DNA from: an uncultured Eubacteriales bacterium
GTDB taxonomy: Bacteria; Bacillota; Clostridia; TANB77; CAG-508
Assembly (NCBI GenBank): GCA_949288185.1
Contig: CASEIZ010000050.1
Coordinates: 99,020-145,674, forward strand
Reading direction: 5' to 3'
DNA length: 46,655 bases
A model generated the notes under the pieces. The model saw only the letters and a list, made by a program, of their open reading frames with translations, was not told where the DNA came from and made no database searches. Position 1 is the stretch's first letter. Every line of letters starts with the position of its first letter. The translations under genes and the position numbers were made by a program. Shown here piece by piece: positions 34,601 through 40,079 of the stretch.

Positions 34601-36793
34601 GATTTAGGAGATAAATTTGATACCAGTAATGTTACGACTATGAGAGCTATGTTTAGAAATACTGGAAATAATGCCATGACAAGCTTAGATTTAGGTGACA
34701 AATTTGATACAAGTAATGTAACAGATATGTCAAATATGTTTCAAGAGACTGGAAGAGATGCCATGACAAGTCTAGACCTAGGACCAGCCTTTACAAACAT
34801 AGCATCAACAAATACAAACATGTTTAACAACACAGGTAAATCTGGAGAAATTGTCATCCAAGCACCAGAAGCCATCTATCAAGATAGCACACACTTTAAA
34901 TTAAATACAAGTTCAACCACGACCATTACATGGGTGAATGATGATGGTGAAGAAACTGCAGCAAGAGGAACCATCAATCCTAAATACAGAACAGAATGGA
35001 TAAAAGAAGGAACAGCAATAGACGAAACAGAAGTAAACAATACAAAACTAAACATCACATTAAGAGGAACCACAAACACAGAAGTAGACCCTGCAGAATA
35101 CATCAGTGATGTAACCAGTTCATTAACAACAGATGATATCAAAGTATTCATAGATGATACAGAAATAACAGACATTATTACCAAAACAATTGGAAGAGCA
35201 ACACAAACAGCAAACACAAGAACAGGAGCACAAGATGTGTTACAAGTTCTAACAATATCAAACTTTGAAGAAGCAACAAGACAAACAGGAAAATTATATA
35301 AAGAGTGGAGTGGTAATATCCGTGTAGAAGTAGCGCAAGGAACCTTATCAGATACCACAGGCCCAGCAGATGAAACAGGAAAAACGATTCCATATGGTAA
35401 TAAAAATATGGAAGTAGCAAGTGCTGATACACAAACAGGAGCAGAAACAGGAGCAGGAGCTGTAACAGAAATAGGAGCAAGAATTGACAACATTATTCAA
35501 GATGCAACAAAAGTAGAACAAAATACAGAAGATGCAATGTTTGCAGACTTTATCAAACCAGAATTTACATATACATATTCATCAACAGATATCAATTATG
35601 ATGAAAAAACATTAACTGTAGAATTCTCCGTAACAGATAAATATTTCAATACATCAGATGTATTAAACAATCAAGATAATATAACTGTAAAAATGTTAGA
35701 AGAAGATGTCGTACCTGAAAACATCACAAAAACACTAACAAAAGTGGAAGATATTACAGAAATGAGAGATGAGCAAGAAGTAAAAATCGGAGAAACATAC
35801 AGATTAGTGGTTAGTGGATTTGAACAAGCAAGTATTGCAGAAGATGGAAACTATAAAGAATATAGTGGACCAGTCAGCATTGTATTCCCAGCAGGAATGT
35901 CAAGTGATAAATCAGGAAATGCAAATGACCAAAAAAATATCACCATAGGAATTAATGAACCAGATGGCACTGGAAATGCAGAAATCGTCGATGTAGTAGA
36001 TCCAATATGGGAAGCTAGAAATCTTAACATAGATAAAGAAAATGATAGAATAACAGTAGAATTGTATGGAACAGATAAATACTATGAAAATAACACATTA
36101 GATGTTAGTAAAATCAAAGTCATCATAGACGGAGAAGAAGTAACAAGCACAGAAAATGTTACGAAAGGATTAAGTGCACCAACAGAATTGACAGAAACAA
36201 GAGATGGAGTAGCAGTACCATATGGTGTAAAATATACGCTAACATTAAGCAATTGGAAAGAATCAGATACTGTATTCCAGGCAAGTGAAAAAGAATACAG
36301 AGAATATAGCGGAAATACAGAGATTCAAATTGAAGCAGGAACTTTGGTGGATGAATCAGGAAATGAAAATATACAGACAACACTAAACTTAGGAATGATA
36401 GACATCATCGATCCAGAAGTATATCAAATTTCATCAACGAAAGATGATACAGCCAAAACAGATACGATAGTATTTGAAGTAGTAGATAAATATTTTGCAT
36501 CAGCACAAATTAGTGCAACAGATACTTCAAAACTTACGGTATATGTAGATAATGAAGAAGCAATTGGTGTAACAACGACAATTACGAATGAGGAGGATAT
36601 GACAGCAACAGTCAATGGAACTAGCAGGGTGATTGGAAAACGTTATACACTAGTCATTTCAAACTTTGAACAACCAAGAACAACAATAGATTATGATAGA
36701 GAATATTCAGATTGGAGTGGTGATGTAACTGTTAAAATAGATGCAGGAACAATTGTAGACGAATCTGGAAACTCTAATCAAAATCAAGAATAA
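25685..36793 (+). CDS. Giant BspA/DUF285 leucine-rich-repeat surface protein
   Basis: 3702 residues; CGGAGG 8 bases before ATG. A basic start and hydrophobic helix (about 12-30) form a signal peptide or anchor. Residues about 145-330 are acidic, Thr/Asn/Glu-rich low complexity. Four BspA-type blocks follow, each opening FLGxxxIxRQxIxNxTF and AWDVSxxxxxSIxAWY, near residues 460, 748, 1541 and 2735. Each continues with 29-residue DUF285 units (TAMTSLDLGDKFDTSNVTNM, then xxMFxxTGY), 3-8 per block. Between and after the blocks are beta-sandwich modules of about 110-130 residues (VTDKYFNxxT, EYSGPVSIAFPAG, KSGN). It ends DESGNSNQNQE with no LPXTG, SLH or C-terminal membrane helix. Adhesion is the usual suggestion for the family; no ligand can be inferred here. 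Own promoter and terminator. Confidence 0.9.
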   Translation: MLKNKIIFKRIRNICILVMAVAILVGAYTYVRRSRAENIIQIELEVSDKSETLEAQKIIVDATETQDGNYLLDLPTSVNGNIVTKYYRTDGAEVDMNDENADKTLTLTEADITNQPMQLQTDYDKKEITTEDGQTITLYNKELMDVKDTEEDANAEGTDNGTQANETQTNETTENGETSEVTGEEGATEETANETTTDEATQEPELDDTVIVTGYMPLDAQVDINEIDLSTLPEIQLTNENQTIQKAYEVSVYQTQRRTFDAEGNMITEEIVKPESNIDNGTNNKTEENIIDNTTEENATNSTTDLMAIENITSENAKENENVTSVTEATTPDNTTITTIMLNDGTRIEEEKIEYDPSAYNEQLTIKTKNTEANTIATIYELQDDNQVISLESTNEEDYVNVTLEKDNQTVRYVMATEPIPQNEAAPNSLDSDSGIDTTAITDGNILIEVVDYTGDGMDAPFLGGKIDRQDIENVTFVSSTSGANSTAWDVSEEQNGSIMAWYEQNANGAYKVYIGSDETIYANPKSHDLFAYIGYSSKCTATETITNLNLLNTSLVTSMAFMFYYTGYNAMTTLDLGNNFDTSNVTIMNKMFAYTGYQAMKSLNLGDKFDTSNVTSMDEMFDGAGYTALTSLNLGDKFDTSKVKGMDYMFQNTGYTAMTSLYLGKKFTKIAGDAGNLQFYNTGKSGEIVVYVPEEIYQNAKNFKTGSDSTVTIQFSRGTLQLIEDMPPVTGPGTLRSASSETLATSGFLGNTSIQRQYIENITFVSSTSGMSSNAWDVSEEQNGSIMAWYTANPNGSYKVYIGSNFTIYANPDSSYLFSYIGYSSNCTATQTITNIDLLNTSKVTDMSRMFFSTGYKSMATLDLGNYFDTSNVRNMEYMFSSTGYTAMTSLDLGDKFDTSNVTNMQAMFNRTGFTAMTSLDLGDKFDTSNVTKMSNMFYNTGYKAMTSLDLGDNFDTSNVTTMFSMFEGTGYTAMTSLDLGENFDTSNAKTMTSMFTNTGYTAMTSLDLGEKFDTSNVTDMSNMFYNTGYKAMTSLDLGPAFTNIAESNFVMFNNTGRSGVVIQAPEAIYNNRTNFKLNTNSSTTINFTRGTINPKYRTEWIKQSVQVNTSSKNVQISLRGTTNTEVSGSEYASNVTSSLTSSNIRIFMDDTEVTSYITKSLGSATRTYNSSTGAYDVLQTLTLSNLEEAAIRTGKDYKEWSGNIRIEIPQGTLTDTYGNKNMELASDGSRDDHNIEDATTDRNTTNTLFADVIKPDFIYNFSSTDIDHEAKTLTVDFSVTDKYFNSSTISSNASNIVVRMADTNTVPENLTTSLRKIQDITETRNGSSVKVGEEYRLVISGFEQASVDNGKYKEYSGPVSIAFPANMVMDKSGNGNNSKTITVGIDEPDGTGDEEIVDFIRPEIEEISSSIDLEAKTATVKFQVTDKYVINSNPLETGDVQILVNGSPVTVNGGTGVLAALGRTNLTEQRVENGVTSTVQYGWEYNLEIRNLDTNVNQIKVRIPAGAITDTSGNGNEQTDFILLNTLRETSTETGSTSAFLGNTRIQRQNINNVTFIDYIPEDVYNDSTDTYVDSTAWDVSAVGDNSIIAWYESSTNGTIKVYIGSNYEIYGNMNSSCLFSFIGSSSNCTSTETITNLNLLDTSKVTNMSNMFCYTGNTAMTRLDLGDNFDTRNVTDMSRMFVYTGETAMTTLDLGNNFDTSNVRNMDHMFNGTGYNALTTLDLGDKFNTSKVTNMNMMFTNLGHEAMINLNLGDKFDTSNVTIMLSMFSSIGVNTLEVLDLGDKFNTSKVTEMANMFANTGMYSMTYLDLGPAFTNIASSNSNMYSNTGSPGCVIHASEAIYNNRTSFKLNTNSSTTLSITKGSINPKYRTEWIKETVQTDTTDANNPKLNITLRGTTNTEVAADEYISDVTSSLTTNDIKIFIDDTDVTNIVTKTLGTATQTTNTRTGANDVSQVLTISNFIEATRQTGKLYKEWSGNIRVEIPQGTLVDTTYGNKNMGLADDGAREDSKIEDETKVEQNTPNGMFADYIKPEFTYEYSSTDINYDEKTLTVEFSVTDKYFNSTTGLTNANGITVRMLDTNVVPENITKTLTKVEDINETRNGEEVKIGETYRLVVSGFEQASIAEDGKYKEYSGPVSIAFPAGIVSDKSGNTNTAKTITVGIDEPDQTGDAEIVDVVSPMWEARNLNIDEANNKVTVDLYGTDKYYENNTLDINKIKVIIDGEEITSSTNAIKQLSASTELTETRDGANAQYGVMYTLTLSNFVETDGEFEASGRIYREYSGNTKIEIEANTLVDESGNANVLTTLDLGKIDTIHPEILKVSSNVDEENQKETIVFDVIDKDLATVGITTTDTSKIHVYVDNEEATTITKTITNVQDLTATIDGNSRVVGKRYTLELSNIVQPRTTTIDYDREYADWSGNISITIDEGTATDNSGNANEETTIEGDFVDFIKPEVIYQYVETDIDSDGKSYTMVFDIVDKYYTSGTLTLEDLAIRIDGEEPDWTEVNKALQVEDRINMVNGESKVIGKRFTLTLSNLEQLQIKEGDNYLDYSGVVTVAIPADKIMDTTGHGNDATTLTSGISLPGGTGAEEVVDVVDPLVEKITSNVDVANKTATMTFKATDKYFENSTLTNENIQIVVNGSEDITGITKQLTSTPLNEQRVVNGASSTVQYGVQYELTLSGIDTNVNQIKVRIPEGWITDASGNGNKETDLILLNTLRKENKISEGDEPFLGNTSIERQNIDNITFVDNIPEDVYDVSTGTFIDSTAWDVSAMQDNSIIAWYEPSANGTIKVYIGSNDEMFGNIDSSNLFSRIGSSSNCTATETITNIDLLNVGNVTNMEQMFSYTGYTAMTSLDLGNNFDTSNVTDMSGMFQCIGYYSMTSLDLGNKFNTSKVTDMGVMFGNIANLISLDLGDKFDTSNVKNMNGMFMFSGNLTSLNLGDNFDTSNVTNMGQMFFLTGHASMTSLDLGDKFDTSNVTTMRAMFRNTGNNAMTSLDLGDKFDTSNVTDMSNMFQETGRDAMTSLDLGPAFTNIASTNTNMFNNTGKSGEIVIQAPEAIYQDSTHFKLNTSSTTTITWVNDDGEETAARGTINPKYRTEWIKEGTAIDETEVNNTKLNITLRGTTNTEVDPAEYISDVTSSLTTDDIKVFIDDTEITDIITKTIGRATQTANTRTGAQDVLQVLTISNFEEATRQTGKLYKEWSGNIRVEVAQGTLSDTTGPADETGKTIPYGNKNMEVASADTQTGAETGAGAVTEIGARIDNIIQDATKVEQNTEDAMFADFIKPEFTYTYSSTDINYDEKTLTVEFSVTDKYFNTSDVLNNQDNITVKMLEEDVVPENITKTLTKVEDITEMRDEQEVKIGETYRLVVSGFEQASIAEDGNYKEYSGPVSIVFPAGMSSDKSGNANDQKNITIGINEPDGTGNAEIVDVVDPIWEARNLNIDKENDRITVELYGTDKYYENNTLDVSKIKVIIDGEEVTSTENVTKGLSAPTELTETRDGVAVPYGVKYTLTLSNWKESDTVFQASEKEYREYSGNTEIQIEAGTLVDESGNENIQTTLNLGMIDIIDPEVYQISSTKDDTAKTDTIVFEVVDKYFASAQISATDTSKLTVYVDNEEAIGVTTTITNEEDMTATVNGTSRVIGKRYTLVISNFEQPRTTIDYDREYSDWSGDVTVKIDAGTIVDESGNSNQNQE
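28256..28860 (+). repeat. 87-bp tandem repeats encoding DUF285 units
   Basis: Successive copies begin about 87 bases apart (for example ACAGCGATGAC at 28343 and 28430) and share long identical stretches such as TTAGGAGATAAATTTGATAC. Seven units are visible in this block. Comparable arrays are in the other blocks of both giant genes. The DNA similarity makes unequal recombination and assembly collapse both plausible. Confidence 0.8.
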
Positions 36794-36807
36794 TCAAGGG
36801 TTCAGTA

Positions 36808-36841
36808 AAAAATCCAACTCTTATCGAGTTGGATTTTTTTT
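36808..36841 (+). terminator. Rho-independent terminator of the first giant gene
   Basis: AAAATCCAACTC and GAGTTGGATTTT pair around TTATC, with TTTT following. Confidence 0.85.
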
Positions 36842-36859
36842 GCTCAAAATGGACTTAAA

Positions 36860-36928
36860 TGTCGCATAGACAAACGAACCTAATGCGACACAAACAATGT
36901 CGCACTGACAAACGAACCTAATGCGACA
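36860..36928. repeat. Palindromic repeat pair between convergent genes
   Basis: Copies at 36860-36890 and 36898-36928, both AGACAAACGAACCTA on the plus strand. The second overlaps the 3' end of the minus-strand Rpn gene and supplies its final codons (Met-Ser-His) and TAG stop. Confidence 0.9.
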
Positions 36929-38013
36929 TTAATGATTTGATTTCTTCTTCAGACAAATCGGTTAGTTTTTGAATTAATTTAATATCTAAACCTTCTTCTA
37001 TCATTTTTTTAGCAATTTTTCGTTTTTCTTCAATTTTTCCTATTTTTATACCGCGTTTTTCTCCTCGTTTCTCACCACGCTTTTCTCCTTGTTCTTCGCC
37101 TTTTCTCCTTGCTTCATTCATTTCCGTATTATAGGTTAATCTACTTCTTTCTCTAATTTCATATAATTCTCTTTCATATTCATCTGCACTCATTTCTGTA
37201 AGTTGTTTTACTGCTTCTTTGATTTCTTCATTATCATTTTTACATTCTTCTATCATTTTTTGATCGCCCCCAATTACATACAACCATTTTTCTAGTAAAT
37301 CTGCTACCTTTGGTTTTTGTATAGAAAAATCAAGCTTTTTCTATACAAAAACGTCGCTTTGCTCCAATGATTGCACACAAATTTTACTTTGTAAAATTTG
37401 GCGCGCGAACAATGACGCGGGCTTTAAAATATTATAAACAGATAAAATGTTTAAAATGCCCGCTATTGTTCTTTTTCTTAAACTTTGGTAATTCTATTAT
37501 ATAGTATTTTATCATGTCTGTTAAATATTCTTCTTCTTTTTTATACCCCATATTGACATATCTGATTTCTTCTGTTTCTTCATATTTTAACATAGCTAAA
37601 CTTAGGTATGAATTTCTTTTGACTACGCTATCATTTATAATACATATGACAATCGTGTCTTTTACATTTTTATATTCTTCTGATACTTTTGTATTTCCAG
37701 CTATTAATTTCGCATTGTATACAACCAATCTTCTATCGATTGCTGTTGTATTTCCTACTTGCATTTCAATATCAATAATGGTATCTTCATTAATTTCTGC
37801 TTTGATATCTAAAATACTTAATTTTTCATCGATGGTTTCTTTTGGTATTTCGGGATTTTTTACTTCAATCTTTTGTATATGGATTTTTAATATTGCTTCT
37901 AATAAGCTTTTTAATATTTTCTCGTTTCCACCTTTTCCAAAGATTCTTTTAAAGACATAATCGTTTGATAATGGTAGCATGTCAATTTCTTTTAAATTTT
38001 TTAATTGATTCAA
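36918..38013 (-). pseudogene. Rpn-family (PD-(D/E)XK) nuclease/putative transposase, interrupted
   Basis: The N-terminal part starts at TTG 38013 with AAAGGAG upstream (an ATG-initiated longer version begins before the SD). It carries the family motifs MLPLSNDYVFKRIFGKGGNE and LSILDIKAEINEDTIIDIEMQV, where D...E-x-Q is the nuclease centre. The frame is broken after YIIELPKFKKKN by about 155 bp of foreign sequence. It resumes as PKVADLLEKWLYVIGGDQKM, followed by the Glu/Lys-rich C-terminal segment with GEKRG repeats and a final helix (IKLIQKLTDLSEEEIKSL). Joining the two gives a normal Rpn-like protein of about 310 residues. The stop codon lies in a palindromic repeat. Rpn proteins are described as recombination-promoting nucleases; this copy is presumably inactive. 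Confidence 0.85.
37314..37471. mobile_element. MITE-like insertion of three hairpins inside the Rpn gene
   Basis: About 155 bp with three hairpins: a 15-bp perfect stem (37315-37329 with 37336-37350, arm TTTTGTATAGAAAAA), a 10-bp perfect stem (37378-37387 with 37391-37400, arm CAAATTTTAC), and an outer GAACAAT...GCGGGC stem pairing with GCCCGC...ATTGTTC (37407-37422 with 37458-37471). It contains a locally GC-rich word (GGCGCGCGAAC) foreign to the region. No transposase is encoded. Exact borders and target duplication are uncertain. Confidence 0.6.
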
Positions 38014-38471
38014 TAAATTTTCTCCTTTCATTGTAACAAATTTTTTTGGGTTATACAATAATATAAAAATCTAATTGGGTAAAAAGTGTTAAAATTAAAA
38101 AATAAATATAATAAAAAGACCTTTCTTATTGCTTTTTAACAATATGGAAAATCTAACATAAAAAATATAAAATAAACTTTAGAATAAAATAAAAATGTAT
38201 GAAATTAAATAATTGTTGACGATAAAAATAGGAAGATAAAGTTTTGATAAAAAATAACAAAATTAAAAACTAAAATGATAAAATAAAAAGTGATAATTCT
38301 GATTAAAATAAAATATCTGAATATATAAATATAGTTCTTAAACAAACAAAATGGATATAAATATATAAAACGGATATAAAATAAACAATTTTGAAATAAA
38401 AAATAACCCAAAAATCTTATGTCGACATAATACCATAAATATTTATAAAATTCAAGACATTATAGAAAAAA

Positions 38472-38549
38472 TGTCGCACAGACAAACGAACCTAATGCGA
38501 CAAAAAATAGTCCAAAAATGTCGCACAGACAAACGAACCTAATGCGACA
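38472..38549. repeat. Palindromic repeat pair
   Basis: Copies at 38472-38502 and 38519-38549, AGACAAACGAACCTA orientation, both beginning TGTCGCAC and ending ATGCGACA. Confidence 0.9.
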
Positions 38550-38614
38550 AAAAGAGACAAAAAAGGCCTGGTTCTAATTGTCGAATTTTGCGATGAAAAA
38601 TAGTGAAAAAAGTA

Positions 38615-38644
38615 TTGAATTTTACTACAAAATATGATTATATA
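38615..38644 (+). promoter_or_regulatory. Promoter of the intact Rpn gene
   Basis: TTGAAT at 38615-38620, 18 bases, TATATA at 38639-38644. A hexanucleotide microsatellite (ATTTTT, four copies) lies in the leader. Confidence 0.4.
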
Positions 38645-38811
38645 TTACAAAGTTTAATTTTAATTTTTATTTTTATTTTTATTTTTATATGTTTTTTTTA
38701 TATAAATAGTTTCGTTTTATAATCTAAATTTTAATAAAAAAATCCAAATAAAAATCATCCAAAATAGTTGAAAAAAAGAAAAAAATTTAATACAATAAAG
38801 GAGGAAAAGTA

Positions 38812-39645
38812 TTGAACAAAGAACCGCAATTAAAGGTAACAAATGATTATTTATTTAAAAGAATATTTGCCAAAAAAGGAAATGAAAGTATATTAAAAGA
38901 TTTGCTAAATGCCATATTACAAATTGAAATAAAAAGTATAGAAGTAATGGCAGATTCAAATCTAGAAAAAGAGATAGAGAGCAATAAATTAGGGATTTTA
39001 GATATAAAGGCAAAAATTGACAATGACACAATAATAGATATAGAAATCCAAGTGATAAATCAATATAATATGATAGAAAGAACGTTATTTTATTGGGCGG
39101 GATTATATTACAATGTGTTGCAAAAAGGAGAGAACTATAAACAAATTAAGAGGGTAGTTGCAATAAATATTCTAGATTATGATGAGTTTGAAGAAGGCCC
39201 GTATCATGAAATAGCAAAGTTAAGAAGAGAATATAAGTATAAAATGTTAACAGACAAAATAGAGATACATTTTATACAAATATCAAAATTTAAGAGACAA
39301 AGGAAAGACTTAGAGACGAAATTAGATATGTGGATGTATTTTATAGGTCAAATAGGGGATAAGGAGGTAAAATATGCTATGAGTAAGAATAAAGAAATTA
39401 AGAAAGCTCAAGAAGAGTATGAATATTTAACAGGAGAAGAATCAGAGAGAAGAATAGCATTTTTACGAGAAAAAGCCATAAGAGATGAAGCTTCAATTTA
39501 TGATGCAGGATATTACAAAGGAATAGAACAAGGAAAAAGAGAAATAGTAAAATCAATGTTGCAAAAAAATATGGAATTAGAAGAGATAATGGAAATAACG
39601 AAGTTATCGAAAAAAGAAATACAGGAGATTGCAAAAGAACTGTAA
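38812..39645 (+). CDS. Rpn-family recombination-promoting nuclease/putative transposase
   Basis: 277 residues starting at TTG 38812 with AAAGGAGG 8-9 bases upstream. The N-terminal PD-(D/E)XK nuclease core includes NDYLFKRIFAKKGNESILKD, LGILDIKAKIDNDTIIDIEI (Asp...Glu-x-Gln centre) and MIERTLFYWAGLYYNVLQKG. It is followed by YHEIAKLRREYKYKMLTDKI and IHFIQISKFKR. The C-terminal part is charged and helical, ending in a short HTH-like segment (NMELEEIMEITKLSKKEIQE). Members promote RecA-independent recombination in E. coli and have nuclease activity. It is paralogous to the interrupted minus-strand gene and lies between the two giant surface protein genes. Terminator at 39655. Confidence 0.88.
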   Translation: MNKEPQLKVTNDYLFKRIFAKKGNESILKDLLNAILQIEIKSIEVMADSNLEKEIESNKLGILDIKAKIDNDTIIDIEIQVINQYNMIERTLFYWAGLYYNVLQKGENYKQIKRVVAINILDYDEFEEGPYHEIAKLRREYKYKMLTDKIEIHFIQISKFKRQRKDLETKLDMWMYFIGQIGDKEVKYAMSKNKEIKKAQEEYEYLTGEESERRIAFLREKAIRDEASIYDAGYYKGIEQGKREIVKSMLQKNMELEEIMEITKLSKKEIQEIAKEL

Positions 39646-39654
39646 ATTTTTATA

Positions 39655-39694
39655 AAAATCTAGGTGGAAATTATGTTCCAATCTAGATTTTTTT
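39655..39694 (+). terminator. Rho-independent terminator of the Rpn gene
   Basis: AAAATCTAG and CTAGATTTT pair, with inner TGGAA/TTCCA pairing, followed by TTT. Confidence 0.75.
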
Positions 39695-39753
39695 GCTTTC
39701 TATTCAACAGAAAAAATAGCGTTGAACAGAAAAGAACCAAATGGTCCTCAAAA

Positions 39754-39892
39754 TGTCGCATAGACAAACGAACTCAATGAGACACAAAAATGTCGCACAG
39801 ACAAACGAACTCAATGAGACACAAAAATGTCGCATAGACAAACGAACTCTATGAGACAAAATGTCGCACAGACAAACGAACCTAATGCGACA
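39754..39892. repeat. Palindromic repeat cluster (4 copies, three with mixed ends)
   Basis: Copies at 39754-39784, 39791-39821, 39828-39858 and 39862-39892, all GACAAACGAAC orientation. The first three have TGTCGCA left ends and ATGAGACA right ends, with AACTCA or AACTCT next to the right arm. The last is a standard GCG/GCG copy. Confidence 0.9.
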
Positions 39893-39944
39893 AAAAATAA
39901 TATAAATTATTGTCAAAAAAAGCTAATATTTTGTCGGAAAATAC

Positions 39945-39973
39945 TTGTAAATATTTGCTAAAAAATATATAAT
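39945..39973 (+). promoter_or_regulatory. Sigma-A promoter of the second giant gene
   Basis: TTGTAA at 39945-39950, 17 bases, consensus TATAAT at 39968-39973. Confidence 0.65.
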
Positions 39974-40079
39974 ATAGCATATAGAAAAATGGGATATTAT
40001 CGTTCAAAACGAACCCAAAAGTAACATTCGGAAATATTAAAATCGATAATTTATATAGAAATATTTGGAGGAACTAAAG

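Larger units (their letters stand above)
38014..38811. other. Long AT-rich spacer between two Rpn genes
   Basis: About 800 bases with no supportable gene. It holds the minus-strand Rpn leader, AT-rich sequence with short direct words (GGATATAAA), palindromic copies at 38472 and 38519, a GGCCTGGTTC remnant at about 38563, a promoter (38615-38644), and four copies of ATTTTT (38663-38686). Confidence 0.6.
39695..40079. other. Spacer before the second giant gene
   Basis: 385 bases with four palindromic repeats (39754-39892), a promoter (39945-39973) and a leader of about 100 bases containing ATTATCG and CGATAAT as inverted arms. No gene. Confidence 0.65.

Noticed and set aside
36918..39645. A complete insertion sequence around the Rpn genes
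   Set aside because: No flanking inverted repeats bracketing either gene and no DDE or HUH transposase; Rpn proteins are nuclease-like despite their transposase label.
5273..39892. CRISPR arrays made of the 31-bp repeats
   Set aside because: Gaps between adjacent copies are only 1-16 bases and not spacer-like, orientation varies inside clusters, and no cas gene is present.
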